NCBI RefSeq assembly: GCF_008831285.2 | Contig: NC_045146.1 | Coordinates: 20,949,149 to 21,013,148 of the forward strand | DNA: 64,000 bases | Direction: 5' to 3' | From: Nymphaea colorata | Lineage: Eukaryota > Streptophyta > Magnoliopsida > Nymphaeales > Nymphaeaceae | Shown here: positions 36,100 to 47,849 of the stretch, in pieces | Position numbering within the stretch: position 1 is the stretch's first letter | How the letters are laid out: every line of letters begins with the position of its first letter | Program-made: the position numbers and the translations under genes | Notes under the pieces: generated by a model | Told to the model about the DNA's origin: nothing | Database searches by the model: none | The model's input: only the letters and a program-made list of their open reading frames with translations

Positions 36100-36730
36100 G
36101 CTATTTTAAAGAGGAGATCGCTCTCTGTGTTTCTCTACGTTAAAACAAAATTTTCGATGACACTCCCTTAGATTTTAATTCGATCGTCTCCTTTCCATTA
36201 CTAAGCTGGAAATTAGATTTTAATTCCATTGGACGCCTTCTTTCAGTTCTGTAATTGCTAACAAGGTGAACAGAGTTTCTGCTGGCGATTTTCTTATGGG
36301 CGTAAAATGGTTCAAGCTATAAAATAGTTTAGGCAATCATAAGATAATTGCCCTTTAATTTTTAGTGCTATTATGAAAACTTTCGAGGGAACTGATTTAC
36401 GCTCCGAAGGTCGTCCGCGAGGACCAAGTAGTGAGCACTAAGCAGAGGGCGTTTTCCGCAAACGGGTACACGTGGAACCAAATGAATTTGTGTGGAGTTT
36501 TCTTGTGCTTCAAAACCAAATCAACTCTTTGGTGGAGTTACATTCGTTCCTCCCATGCTAAGAAAAAAAAAGTTTTGTTCTTTGTGTTCCAAATAACAAA
36601 AAAAATCAAACGCTGATGTATAGTTTCAAGTGTATAGGATGTCTCCAAAGAGACAAACGAACGCCTGCTAAAAATGAAATTAAGAAGAAACGCCTTATGA
36701 AAAGGTGAACATGTTAAGCGAACATAAACA
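36100..36730. other. intergenic, nothing recognised
   Basis: AT-rich DNA with short ORFs of no known family. Confidence 0.5.
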
Positions 36731-37438
36731 GTTGTGGCCGACCGACTATGTCTGACCAAGCCAAGCCAATTGTATGTGATGCTGCTTGGTCAGTTTGCGC
36801 ATTGCTCGGGAAGCATGTGGAATACACTAAGTCAAACAAAGAACAATACACTTGAAATGTGCAGTGCTATGGCGCAACGACAATGTGTATAAGTGCATCA
36901 TGGTCTCAGTCAATTTAGAAGTACAAATCCATTATTGGGGAATCGGAAGGGTTCCCTACATGTTGCGTTTGGATGCGCACGGAGGTGCGCATGGGTTAAG
37001 GGCAATTCCTTCGGTGGACGCATATCCTGTATTCATAACCGCGTAGAGTCACGCGAGGGCGATTAAGTGAATGCTCGTCGTTGAATAGGGCAATGGTCGG
37101 CCGCCTTGCTTACTGACATATAATTGGCATCTAGCTTTGGTTGGAGAGTTCTTCCAAAAGAAAGTCTGCCCCACCCAGATTTTGTATGGAAGTAGATAGA
37201 CACTTAAAGGAATGACGATGTTCTGATAGGGCCTCACAACTATGGGTTGCCGATGGCCTACATGTGAGATAATCTTGCGTGATGGTGTGCCGAGTGTGTA
37301 ACACTTTTCGTCTAGTCCATAGTCCTAAAAGTTCGATAAAGCTTTCGCTAACTTAAGAATGAGTCAGGCTGGCCAAAAGCTTGAATAACGTTCAGCACCG
37401 TGCATATCAAATAGGTTTGAAAAAGTCAGCCCGTGACA
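36731..37438 (+). repeat. 5' LTR of the small LTR element
   Basis: Direct repeat partner of 38049-38760. Its start is estimated by alignment and its end is the shared TGACA just before the primer site. Confidence 0.75.
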
Positions 37439-38048
37439 AAGTGGTATTAGAGCAGAACAATATCTCGGAAAGAACTTGAAAGATGAGAACCTTGCAAAGA
37501 TACAATCAACAAGTTGTTCTGAAAAACATTGGCTTGTTGTTAGTGCCCCATAATTTGAGCATGCTCATCGGACATTGGTTCAAGTGACCGCGTTGGTGTT
37601 GGCCAGATGGAGATTGCACATTCCGAGGATAGTATTTGGTTGTCAGGAGCAGAAAGGCCAGGATAGCCGCTCACTGAGGTAGATAGGGTGAGAGGCTCGA
37701 CGTGAAAAAGGATTGTCCAGGATGGTATATGCTCTTAAGTGTTGACATGACTAAAGGAAAAGAGCATATAGAGCACAAATTGGCAACACATCTTGAAAAT
37801 TTAAGACTTAATGATTGTCGAATATGTTCCGAATTATACTAAAGAGAAGTGCAAACAATGACAGAAAAATGAGAAGAATCAAAGATGGACTAGAGGCAAA
37901 ACACTCGATAAGGCAGATAGCCGCAACGTGGCAGGTGCGTCAATTAGACGAATGTTGGCATAATTGAAGGAAATGAAGGGAATGACTGCACAATTTCTCT
38001 CGTCCGGAGCAAGTCACTGAGGACAGCGACGATTTTGTGGTGGGAGAA

Positions 38049-38760
38049 TGTTGCATACCGAATATGTTTGGCCCGACCAAGCCAGGAGTATGGGATGCTA
38101 CTTGGTCAGTTTGGGCATTGCTCGGGAAGCATGTGGGACCCAATCGGATGCTAAGTCAAGAAGAAAGCAATATACTTGGAATGTGTAGCACGGTGGTGCA
38201 GTGACAAAGCGTATAAGTGCATCATGATCATCAGGCCGTTTAAAAGTGCAAGTCCGTCGTTGAGGAATCGAAAGAGTTCCCCATGTATAACATTTGGATG
38301 CGCACGGAGGTGCGTGTGGGTTAGGGGCAATTCTCTCTGTGGATGCATATGCTCTATCCACAACCGCGTAGAGTCACGCAGAGGCGAGTAAGTGAATGCT
38401 CGTCATCAAATAGGGAGATGGTTGACCGCCTTGCTTAATGACGTATAGTCTGCAACTAGCTTTGGCTGGGGATTTCCTTTAAAGGGAAGTTTACCTCCAG
38501 CCAAATTTCGTGTAGAAGTAGATAGACATTTGAAAGAATGACGATGTTTTGAAAAGGCCTCATGGCCACGGCTTGCTGATGGTCTACATGTAGGATAATC
38601 CTAGGTGATGGTGTACAGAGTGCGTAGCACTCCTCATCTAGTCTATAGTTTTAAAAGATTGATGAAAGCTTCTGCTAACTTAAGAATCAGTTTGGCCAAA
38701 ATCTTGAGAAACCTTCGACTATGAGTGGACTAAATTGACTTGAAAAAGTTAGCCATGACA
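38049..38760 (+). repeat. 3' LTR of the small LTR element
   Basis: A 712-bp repeat preceded by a purine-rich tract. Many base and indel differences from the left copy point to an old insertion. Confidence 0.78.
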
Positions 38761-39246
38761 CATGTAATGGCCGACGTTAATTGGAAAGGTCCACAACACG
38801 GCAAAACACAATTATTTGGAAATGAAAGGCAAATCTTTCGTTTGGATCAATTGTCCCACTTTCACACACCACCGTCGTTCATATTCTGATAGCATTTTCA
38901 AATTTAAAATTAAGACAGAGTTACAATTTCAGCTGTGATACCTTGTGAAGCATTTTGTATTTTTATATATTGGCACATTTTATACAGTTTAACAGGCTCG
39001 TCAACGTGGAGTTTTCTCAATTTTTTCGTTCCTTTTCCATCTCAGATGGCTATATTACCAAAAGCCATAACAAGGAGCCAGAGCCAATCTATTCTTAGAC
39101 CAAAAACAAATAGAGAGAAACAAAAAAAAAGGAGATAGATGATCCTCTGACATAAAAAAAGGTGATATATGATCCTCTGACATACATATACACAGAGGGA
39201 GGGAAGGAACAAAAATTCAAACAGGGGAAGGAAAATGGCTTCAAAA

Positions 39247-39519
39247 TCATGGATGGTCGGCGCAGGCCAGCCTCGACGCAATGGCGGAGTGGTACATCGC
39301 GTCGTGCCAGCTATCCATCGCCCGGAACTTCCTCCTTAACAGCCTCGCTTTCTCTGCCGTGAGCCTTGACCTGTTCGACCTCCCTTCCCCGTCGTCTCCT
39401 CTATCAGGCGTCGGATTCTTCGAATCTGCCCTGCCGCTCCGACCTATCCCGAAGACCGGCGACCACCAGGAACGCTTCGCATCGGGGTCCATGGCCACCG
39501 CGGGGCGCATGCTCATCAT
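39247..39519 (-). CDS. small plant-specific protein of unknown function
   Basis: From MMSMRPAVAMDPDAKRSWWS (ATG at 39519) to the stop at 39247, about 90 residues. The C-terminal half, RSRLTAEKARLLRRKFRAMD then SWHDAMYHSAIASRLA, resembles a small plant family that I recall as ending with an EKA-R-LR block and a YHSAIASRLAS motif. The recall is not exact and no function is known to me. The frame stays open upstream to 39708, so a longer start (153 residues) or an upstream exon is possible. The plus-strand ORF across the same bases (39281-39589) has no such motif. No transit or membrane segment is obvious. Confidence 0.5.
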   Translation of the reverse strand: MMSMRPAVAMDPDAKRSWWSPVFGIGRSGRADSKNPTPDRGDDGEGRSNRSRLTAEKARLLRRKFRAMDSWHDAMYHSAIASRLACADHP

Positions 39520-40640
39520 CGTCGGCCCATCCCCTGGCCTCGCCTTGGCGACAACTGGCTGCCGCTTTGCGGCGGCCGGTTGGAACTGAACGAGGGGAGG
39601 GAAGCGAGAAGAAGTGGGAAGAGTGGAAGACAGGATGGAGACCATGGGGTTGCCTGCTGCAGTGGGAAGGTGGGGAAGTCCGGGGCGAGGGACTCCTGAA
39701 TATAACAAGGCGGTGGGTGCGAATGTGTGGGTCGGAGAGGGCAGAGCATATTCGGTCTCCGCGGAAGGTTCGGTGGAGGGAGGGAGGGCGTCGCGACGGA
39801 CCTCCGCTCCTTTGTCTCCTTCTCCGTCGAGAGTGGCGTGGCGGAGAGGAAAGGGGGCGTGGCGACATCCCGACGGGTCGTGAAACTCGGACCACCGTTC
39901 TCAACGTGGGACCGCTTGCAAAATGTAGCCTTCCAAATTTACGGCCACGTTTATCGACCGGATATGCATCGGAGCTTTGTACAACGCCACGTTGTACGTT
40001 CCATCCAGAACTCTCTCTGCGGATATGCCTTTTGGCATCCCGAAGGTTTGACTGACGTGAGGATTGGAGGTGCCGACTGCCTGCATGAGCGGGAGCGATG
40101 CTTCCCACCACGGCAGCATGGCCGTTGAGGCTTACCTTTTAAAACAATGAACCCCTCTGACGTGGACCATGCTGACCCCAATATGGTTGGATCCAAGTCA
40201 GACCCGACCCACCCACATTGCCTTTGCCTTTCACCGACTCTCCACGTCATTGTTAGGCGATATGAGACATCCGCTTCCCTGAACAGAGTGCGGTCAAAGA
40301 GGGCCCACGAAGCATTGCCTAAGGTCGGGTAAACATTGTCCTTTCAAGGCAAACAGGGTAGGCGGTGCATGAATCCGAATCTAGCATTATTGTATCTGGC
40401 TTTGCGGATCCTGTTTTGGATCTGATGAACTATTTGTTTTGGGCTTCACAAAATCTGGGTGCTTACTATCTAGAGTTGAGCTCATGGATCGGAGATTCAT
40501 AGCAGATATCCAAAGTGGTGGAATCCAGAAAGGCGCATGCTCACCCAAGTTTCAACCAATGTAAAGAACAAAAACAAAAATTGACGCCTTTAGGGATGTC
40601 AATGGATTAGATTTGAATCAATACAGACTTAATTATATTC
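39520..40640. other. GC-rich flank, no confirmed gene
   Basis: The locally GC-rich DNA gives several long overlapping ORFs on both strands (for example 39366-40055 plus, 39404-40111 minus) with Arg/Ser/Pro-rich, low-information translations. These are probably chance ORFs. Part may be the promoter and 5' UTR of the minus-strand gene at 39.2 kb. Confidence 0.45.
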
Positions 40641-40649
40641 ATTTTTTTT

Positions 40650-40975
40650 TTTCCAGATACTCATGTGTTTCGGACTCGGATACAAATAAAGAAAAATCAT
40701 ATCTGCATGCATCTGAATCTGAAATTGATTTTTAAATTCACATATGAATCTGAATCAGATTTTAAATCGAAACTTGGCAATTTTCAAAGTGGGAAAGCTT
40801 TGGATTTAAAATATTTATTTAAAACTAAATCTGACCCAAATTTATATTTGATTGGATATTTATGCATATACAAATCTGTACCTGATTGGACACCATTTCT
40901 CAAATCTGAATCAGATATTAAATTTTTTCTATATCCAATTTCTTCAAAACAATTCTATTAGATCTCCAATCCAAA
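40650..40975 (+). repeat. dispersed repeat, copy 2
   Basis: Same family and orientation as 25937-26275. It shares the ATAAAGAAAAxTCATAT start, the TTGATTGGATATTTATGCAT-like centre and the ATCTGAATCAGATATTAAAT tail. The two copies differ by many substitutions. Confidence 0.75.
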
Positions 40976-41924
40976 TAGAATACATTGACATCCCTCGACA
41001 CCTTATCCATTTGTTTACAGACTCGATCTATTCCACTGCCAAGTATCAGATTGTGGCGTCATAAAGAAGCTGAGAGCTTAGGCATATCTTTACCAGCATA
41101 CGCCCAGGGAAAATGCATTCTGGCTTTTGAATTCACTGTCGTTTTGGAATTCTTGACCATGCTTCAAATTGAAGGCCCGAAGTTTGTGGCTTTGTGCCAG
41201 TCAGGTGATGAGAAAGCTCATTACTATTATAGCTTCGATTTTGTGAAGTTTCATAATAAAGGTCGGGAGAAAACTTTGAAGCTCTCGTTCTTCTACGATT
41301 AAGATGATATTATACGCATTTGTTATTTGAGAAATTTTACATCTAGCTGGCTTATTTTGGGAATTCTCCCCGGTAATGTTCGACTAAGGGAATTCAATTA
41401 CTTAAGTTCTAAGTTCGTGAATTATATGTTGCTTCTGATTATGAAGAACCTGCAGAAAAGGGTCTCTCCCTCACCACAAACTTTACAAATAATTTAAGCC
41501 TAAAGCCTTGCACCGAGAATGAATTAATGAAAAGGAGAAGCCAAGAAAAGTTAAAGAACACGACCACTCAGCAAAGGCAGCGGATGTTGATTACACTCTT
41601 TCCTTTCACTAACGTCTACTTTGGTATCCCCTAAATTCTACAACCCTTTCCTCTCCTTGACCAGATGCATCATAAAAGGTTGCCAAAGAGTCCTCAATTA
41701 TTATATAAAACAACCTTCTATTCGCATACTAATAAGTTAACACCACATCGTTGTCCTGTTCTCTGCCTTTTTAGGTCTCTCCTTTTTCTTCCTTCCTCCT
41801 GCTGCTCAATTCAAAGGACAAAAACTTTCTGCATCACTCGCTCTCTTTTTTCTGCGCTGCTTTTCCTCGGCATCCCACCACCGCCCTCCCCTGCTTTTCA
41901 AGCCCCACTTAAATCCTTGAATCA

Positions 41925-42623
41925 ATGGCGGAGGGAGGAGAGTCGAAGGCAGATGAGAAAGCACCACAGAAAGAGAAGGAGTCTGACTCCTCCTCCTCCA
42001 CTACCACGACCACCAAGGGCAAGATGGCAGACAAGGACGAGCGACCGCTGCACCTCCTCGGCCAACTCGTCTGCGCCTTCCTGATGGTGCTCCTCCTCCT
42101 GTTGGGAATCACCGCCCTCGTCGTCTGGCTCGTCTACCGCCCCCACCGCCCCGGCTTCAACGTTCAAGCGGCGGCCGTCTACGCGCTCAACACCAGCGGC
42201 CAGACCACCATTACCACCAGCATGCAGTTCACCGTCGCGGTCCGCAACCCCAACAAGCGGTCCGACGCGGAGTACCGCGACCTTAGCGCCTTCGTCACCT
42301 ACCGGAACCAGGTCATCACGGTACCCACGCCGCTGCCGGATCTGCACCAGGCGCGCAAGAGTACAGTCATCATGTCGCCCGTGCTCGGCGGCGATTACGT
42401 GCCAATCTCCCCGGAGGTGGCGAGCGGTTTGGCGATGGCGGAGGCCTACGGGCTTGCTTCTATGAGGTGGGTCTTGCAGGGGAAGCTGAGATGGAAGTCC
42501 GGCGTGTTCAAGGGTCGGTTCAATGGGCTGTATGTCAAGTGCGATGTGGTGGTTGGCTTGAAGTCTGGAATGAACGGTCCGGTGCCTCTTCTTGGCTCGC
42601 CTGATTGCAATGTGGAGGCATAA
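41925..42623 (+). CDS. NDR1/HIN1-like LEA_2 membrane protein
   Basis: A single exon of 232 residues. The N-terminus is charged and cytosolic (Lys/Glu/Ser/Thr, 1-42). One transmembrane helix follows at about 43-70 (LLGQLVCAFLMVLLLLLGIT). The rest is an LEA_2 domain with the family motif VRNPNKR at about 107, then DLSAFVTYRNQVITVPTPLP, and a C-terminal LRWKSGVFKGRFNGLYVKCD with closing Cys (DCNVEA). NHL proteins sit at the plasma membrane with the LEA_2 fold outside and include defence signalling members such as NDR1. A more exact role cannot be read here. The start is strongly GC-rich. A second member of the family lies 7 kb downstream on the same strand. Confidence 0.92.
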   Translation: MAEGGESKADEKAPQKEKESDSSSSTTTTTKGKMADKDERPLHLLGQLVCAFLMVLLLLLGITALVVWLVYRPHRPGFNVQAAAVYALNTSGQTTITTSMQFTVAVRNPNKRSDAEYRDLSAFVTYRNQVITVPTPLPDLHQARKSTVIMSPVLGGDYVPISPEVASGLAMAEAYGLASMRWVLQGKLRWKSGVFKGRFNGLYVKCDVVVGLKSGMNGPVPLLGSPDCNVEA

Positions 42624-42699
42624 ATTAAAGCAATAGAGAGGCTTCTCTTTCGTATACTAGTTCGTGCTTGGTGAAGGAAAATGAGAAGGAATGGTGCGT

Positions 42700-44500
42700 T
42701 GATCTGTCGAAGATGGTGAAACACTGAACTAAATACTGTTAAGATAAAAAGTATGAGGGTTCTGGGTTTGTTATGTATGTTTTGTTTCGCAAGTAGCTTG
42801 TACTTGAAGAAAATGTCTGCTGCCGATAGCAAATTTGAAGGCGTTTTGAAATGGTAGCTGTCTAAATTTTATTGTATGAGGTGTCGAGCCTCTGTAAACT
42901 TGCATCCGTTGCTTCTTCTTCTTCTGCGAGAGAGAGATAAACCCTTCATTTTTGGATCTAAACACACTAAAACTGCAAGGGTAAAAGAAGAATAAACTGA
43001 AGGTAGATCTGAATGCGTTTTGTTGCTTTGTGGCCACGTGTATAGTGGAGCTCAAAAAAGGACGTTATCTGTCATGGAAGATTTCATGTCAGGAAAGAAT
43101 ATAAAGAAGCTAACGCAACACTTTAAACTCGCCGTGTATGGGAACTTGAAGTACAGAAAGGGGGGCGAATACTATATCGCATGCGGTGATGCTTCTCTCT
43201 ATAAATTTTTTAGCTTCCAGGTAAATTCGGAGCCCAAAAGGAGTGAGAATAAGTAGTCAAAAGTATGGAGTAAAAAGTGTGGATAAGAGGCTGGAGTAAT
43301 GAAAGAAAAGCTTTGTGCTGATGGAAGGGTCTAGTAGTGGCCAACAAGGTCACATGCAAATCTGGCGATGGAATCAGAACAACTGTTATTGAGCGTCGGC
43401 ATCAGTAGATTGTGGGCTTTCTGGAATGTGCCGAATTTGGATTCATGAGGTAGGAAACATGGACATTTATTGAATCTAGAAAAGTTGATGCGAACAATTA
43501 TTGGCCACCCATCTCTCTCTCCTTCTAACTGACAGATCTTTTATGGCATTTTTATTCGTTTGGTTTGGGAAGGCTTTGATCCGTACCAGATCTATATCGG
43601 ACATTGGTCGGTTTGGTTTGGTAATATTTTCTTACAAAGTTGTTCAGCTTGTAAGTCCAAGATTCTTATTGTTATCCTACTAATAAAACTTGGGGACTAC
43701 TTAATTAAGTAGATATTGAGCATAGCTAGTCGAGTTGGTGGACCAATACAAGTCTAATAACCACATCAATTTTTATAAACTATTCCTCTAAATTATAAAC
43801 AGTGAATGTGTGATACTCTAATTGATGGGTGTCCTACTCATTGAAGTGCATCTTGGTGCAAAACTATTCTTTTATTTATGAAGCATCCTTTTGTTCTTTT
43901 TTAGCAACAAACATTTGAGAATTTATACTAAAACTTCTAACTTGTCCATATATGCTTTGTTGAAACCACCTAATTTGTTTTTACTAGTTGGGTTCCTATG
44001 AAAGAATTCAGTTCTGAATATGGCAGAATTTTGTTGGGGCTTTCATATACTGTGGCGCTAATTTCTTTTCGGGATACCTAGCATAAAATATTTTTACCAT
44101 GTATAGCATTAAAATTTTCTTAATACTTGCACCTTTGGGCGTAGGCTCAAAACATTTTGCGGATACCTACACCACGGGCTTGGCTTTGATGATAACTTGC
44201 CCATATATACTTTGTTGACAACACCAAAAGCTACGTGCAGAACAAAATTTGTTTAAGAAAATTGGCTCAAAACATATAGAGGCAAAAACTAAAATATAAG
44301 TATGCCTGCTTTCTGGGTTGCCATCAAGGCAAAGTCTTTCTAACCTGTTTATTATGAAAGAGTTCCTCCATTTTAAAAAAATGAATATTAAAGTTTTAGG
44401 AATAAAACAAGGAGGATGACCTTAATTTTCTTATGATAATTGGTACCCATGTTTCCATAAAAACAAAACTTCTTAACCAACCTTTTCTTTCTTTCTAAAG
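42700..44500. other. intergenic, nothing certain
   Basis: The 78-codon ORF at 43020-43256 and others have no recognised motif. The word ACTTGTCCATATATGCTTTG near 43940 returns with changes near 44200, which suggests a decayed tandem duplication of about 260 bp. Confidence 0.45.
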
Positions 44501-44504
44501 CACA

Positions 44505-44667
44505 TGTTTGGTAATAGTAACAAGTTGTTGTTACTGTGTCTCATAAATTTGTCTCAAAATTTTTGAGACAGATTCATAGGACACTATATTATCATAGTTT
44601 ACGAATCAATCATGATCTTTAGATTAGATTGACAGCACATGAACAACTTGTTATTGTTGCCAAACAT
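44505..44667. mobile_element. MITE copy A
   Basis: Terminal inverted repeats of about 26 bp: left ATGTTTGGTAATAGTAACAA then GTTGTT, right ending AACAACTTGTTATTGTTGCC then AAACAT. The flanks show TAAAGC on the left and GCTTTA on the right, so the inverted repeat may extend further with a small indel. 163 bp with no coding. The class (hAT-like or other) is undetermined without a clear target duplication. Confidence 0.78.
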
Positions 44668-44815
44668 GCTTTAAAGGCAAAATGTCAGTTTTCTTGTGAA
44701 AATTGAGACTTTCATTCGTGTAAAACATTTTTGCTTCTTAGTATATATTTTATTCACCCGGAAGTCATTCTATTGGGTGGGTGCTTGGTAGAAGCCCCCT
44801 AAAGATCTTTTAACT

Positions 44816-45011
44816 GTGGGAATTCTAACGGAAGCGGCGAAAATTGAGTATGGACAAAGAAAGCAGCAGGAAAAATGGACAATGAATGTGCTGGAGGAAA
44901 AAGACCAGCTTGGCATCTTCGTGCATGAGATCTTCAGGAACTTGACTGTAAAAGATCTGATCGAAGAGTCCAAAATATGGAGATTCCATAAATTAACAAG
45001 CAAACAGGTAC
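44816..45011 (+). other. unidentified exon-like ORF
   Basis: An open stretch encoding EYGQRKQQEKWTMNVLEEKD then QLGIFVHEIFRNLTVKDLIE, ending LTSKQ at CAG followed by a GTACGG donor-like site. The composition is protein-like (charged, helical), unlike the neighbouring low-complexity DNA. I do not recognise the family. It may be an orphan exon of a lost gene or chance. Confidence 0.3.
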
Positions 45012-45247
45012 GGACTGGGCCAACATTCCTCACAATGTGAGCCCCCTATGGTTGCAATCTGATCCTTATTCTTTCTAGGGTCCATCCCCAAAACACTGCT
45101 CCGAAAACTGTAACGTAGTAAATCGTTCATGTCCCTGCTGATTCCAGCTCTGGTTCAGAGTTCAAGATATGTCGGGCCATCAAGAGAGAAGGGTGCGCCC
45201 CCACCCTCTTCTCTTCGTTAAAACGTGGAATCGCGTTTCCCCAATGT

Positions 45248-45475
45248 CGTTTCTCTGGTCATGAGAGACGCCGAATTGCAGAATCAGACGCTTGCCCGAT
45301 GATGGTTGCTCGGAGCGGAGATTGTGTAACCCAAATCTCTTTCCATGCAATTTCGTTTCTCTGGTCATGAGAGACGCCGAACTGCAGAATCAGACATTCA
45401 GACGTTTCTAAAATTTAGCCCGACGATGGTTGTTTGGAGCGGAGATTTGTGTAACCAAAATCTCTTTCCATGGTC
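45248..45475 (+). repeat. tandem duplication, unit about 106-122 bp
   Basis: TTCTCTGGTCATGAGAGACG, CAGAATCAGAC, GATGGTTG and AAATCTCTTTCCATG recur in order at 45248-45353 and 45354-45475. The second copy carries about 16 extra bases. Confidence 0.9.
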
Positions 45476-46605
45476 CTTGATTCTGATGGCTGTCATTTCC
45501 TTCCCATTAAAATCTTCGACCAAACGCCGTCCGTAAGATGGGTGCTTTTTATTTTCAATTCCAGAGTAAGAAACTACTTTCCATGCTTCGGGTCGTCCTA
45601 CCTGTTTACTATTTACTTTCTGCTCGAGTGGGTAGTTTTTTTTACCAAGAACACTAATGTTTGTTGTGCGATTGGACCTTCCTGTGACGGCTTATGTTCT
45701 TTGAGCACATCTTTTTAAGAAGTATGGCAATGTAGCCCTAAAAGCAGCCTTCGTAAAACTACAAATGGCTATGTTAGCGCTCATTTTTTGCTTGATGGAG
45801 ATCACAATTACCAACCTTCCAATCGATGGCAGATTCAGAAACCAATGGCCAATCCAGAAATTTTGGGTTACCGATAAGGGTGGACATGAGGCCAGGCCTG
45901 TTACGTCTATGGAACTAGTGAGTTGATTCGGTAAAAAAAGAAAAGCTGACAGTGAAAACTAAATGGTGACATTAGGGCCACGCCAAACAAAGGTATAATT
46001 ACGTTACGACTGTGTTTCCTTTCCAACACTCACGTTCTTTTGATAATTCCGCGTGGTTCCGCTGTTTTCTACTATGTTGGAAACTTGACATATGCAGACG
46101 GATGATATCATTGATCTCCGCGATGCAATTTTCTTATTGTATTGTAGCTTAGAATAGGACTGCTAGTAGCATTTTCCCATTCGTTACACTTAGGAGGCAT
46201 TTGCATTTAAAATCGTGTATGCATTTATTTAGTGCTTGTTTTCGCCGGTAGATCTTTCATAAGCGTTCTCCCCTTATACCTGACAAGAAGCAACGCAAAA
46301 GGGAGGAGGATGACCTAGAGTAGGTAGGACAACAGCAGAGACACTCGGAGGGGTGTTTGGTTTCGATTACATACTGTTTTGAGAACATTATGTCCTAAAA
46401 AATGTGTGATGCCCTCAAACACTGGGGACACAACGTTCTTCTGAAACACAAAAATGCGTTCTTACCTGAAACGGCCCTACCCCTCGGACGCTGAGGGGGA
46501 GTTCATTTCATTCCAAAGCCTCGAGTCATCGAGCTCCAAAGTTTCTCTCACAGTCTTGTGCCCTTTTTCTCTCTCATCGTTGTTGGTCTAATGCAAAAAG
46601 CATAT

Positions 46606-46756
46606 GTATCTTCTTCTTCTTCTTCCTCTTTATTATCAACCTTCTTTTCTTCATTCACCATCCTTCATCTTCTTCATTATGTGTTTCTCTTCTTCTTCTT
46701 CTTCTTCTTCTTCTTCTTCAGTCACCCTTTCTCTTTTTCTTTCTCTTCTTCATTTT
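46606..46756. repeat. (TTC)n pyrimidine-rich tracts
   Basis: Two TTC/TCC microsatellite runs separated by about 60 bp. ORFs of poly-Ser or poly-Phe across them are artefacts. Confidence 0.9.
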
Positions 46757-46929
46757 TATTATTTCCTCATTCTTTCTTGTCAATGGTAAAAACTTATCAT
46801 TATTCAGTAAAATCAACCATCTCATCTTCTCAATCTGCAGGAGAGAAGAATCTTCCCTACCATGCAAGTGAATGATAAACCAAAACAGAACAAGAAAAAA
46901 TTGGGAAATAAATAAAAATAAAAAATAGA

Positions 46930-47139
46930 TCAAAAGCCTTGTGGGTTATCGACTGTTGCCAGAAATGAATGTAATTTGCAGCCCTGAAAACAAGACAAGG
47001 GAGGGAAGAAAATAAATTTGTACATGATAACCATAACAATAACCATAATAAAAGAAAAAACTATCACCATGGGTTTAACTGGTGCCGCGTGCTGCTGCTG
47101 CGGCGCCGGTGGCCGGAGCTGGTGGCCAGTAATGGACAT
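46930..47139 (-). other. possible small membrane ORF
   Basis: 69 codons: MSITGHQLRPPAPQQQHAAP followed by a hydrophobic run (VIVFSFIMVIVMVIMYKFIF). A single start and one membrane segment are seen, but there is no family match and the C-terminus is unremarkable. It is listed as a candidate only. Confidence 0.2.
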
Positions 47140-47716
47140 ATGGAAGATTCAACGGTGAAGGGGAAAGAAAAGGAGACGGAAAGAGGGTTTTGCGCAGTCG
47201 TGGGTTGCATTTGCACCCAATTTAGAAAAATTTCAAAATAGACACAGAATTTTCATGAGATGTTCAAAAACATGATTAAAAGTTTTAAGTCTTTATTTGA
47301 ACCACATTTTTCAATATTTTATTTGCATAAAAGGGTTTTTAATATTTCGTTTGCAATATTTGTATGATGTCTTACATGTTTCCAAGTTCACATTATATAT
47401 ATATATTGCGAATGTGAGTGTAGAGAGAGAAAGAAAGAAAGAGAGAGAAAAAACACTCAAGAAAGAGAAAGAGAGAGAAAGGAAAATAACATTAACATAA
47501 CCTCAACAAAAAGTTGAACTTGAAAAAGATTACATATACAAATCTATACAAATCAGCTCTTAATGCTTGTATGAGGTTGAATATACTAGTATTTCCCCAT
47601 AGGTTACCGAAAATTAACCAAACGTCATACAAAATGGTCCACTAATTTGACTAAATGTTAAACAAGACGATTAGCAGACAAATGCCAAACAAAATTGCAA
47701 CTTACTTGGTTTGATG

Positions 47717-47840
47717 TGTTTGATAACAGTAACAAATTATTATTGTTTTGTCTCAAAAATTGGGGCAACTTTAAGAAATATTGTGCCATAATTTTTGAAA
47801 CACGTTCATAAAACAATAAAAATTTATTATGGTTGCCAAA
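47717..47840. mobile_element. MITE copy B
   Basis: Same family as 44505-44667. Left end TGTTTGATAACAGTAACAAA, right end TTTATTATGGTTGCCAAA, and shared interior words (TTTTGTCTCAAAAATT, ACACGTTCATA-like). It is shorter and more decayed. Confidence 0.65.
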
Positions 47841-47849
47841 AGGGAGCCC

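Larger units (their letters stand above)
36731..38760 (+). mobile_element. small non-autonomous LTR retrotransposon
   Basis: Two diverged direct repeats of about 710 bp (36731-37438 and 38049-38760) share many blocks, for example TTGCTCGGGAAGCATGTGG, GCGTAGAGTCACGC and a common terminal TGACA. A primer-site-like TGGTATTAGAGCAG (37442) follows the left repeat, and a purine-rich GGTGGGAGAA precedes the right one, which starts TGTTGCATACC. The internal 610 bp has no gag or pol motif, so the element depended on another element in trans. The left start is diverged and no clean target duplication is seen. Its size is between classical TRIM and LARD types. Confidence 0.8.

Noticed and set aside
39281-40128. 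Several 100-230 codon ORFs on both strands in GC-rich DNA
   Set aside because: Low stop frequency is expected at this composition. Only the minus-strand C-terminal motif at 39.2 kb has protein-like content.
46558-46875. 105-codon Ser/Phe-rich ORF
   Set aside because: TTC repeat translation.
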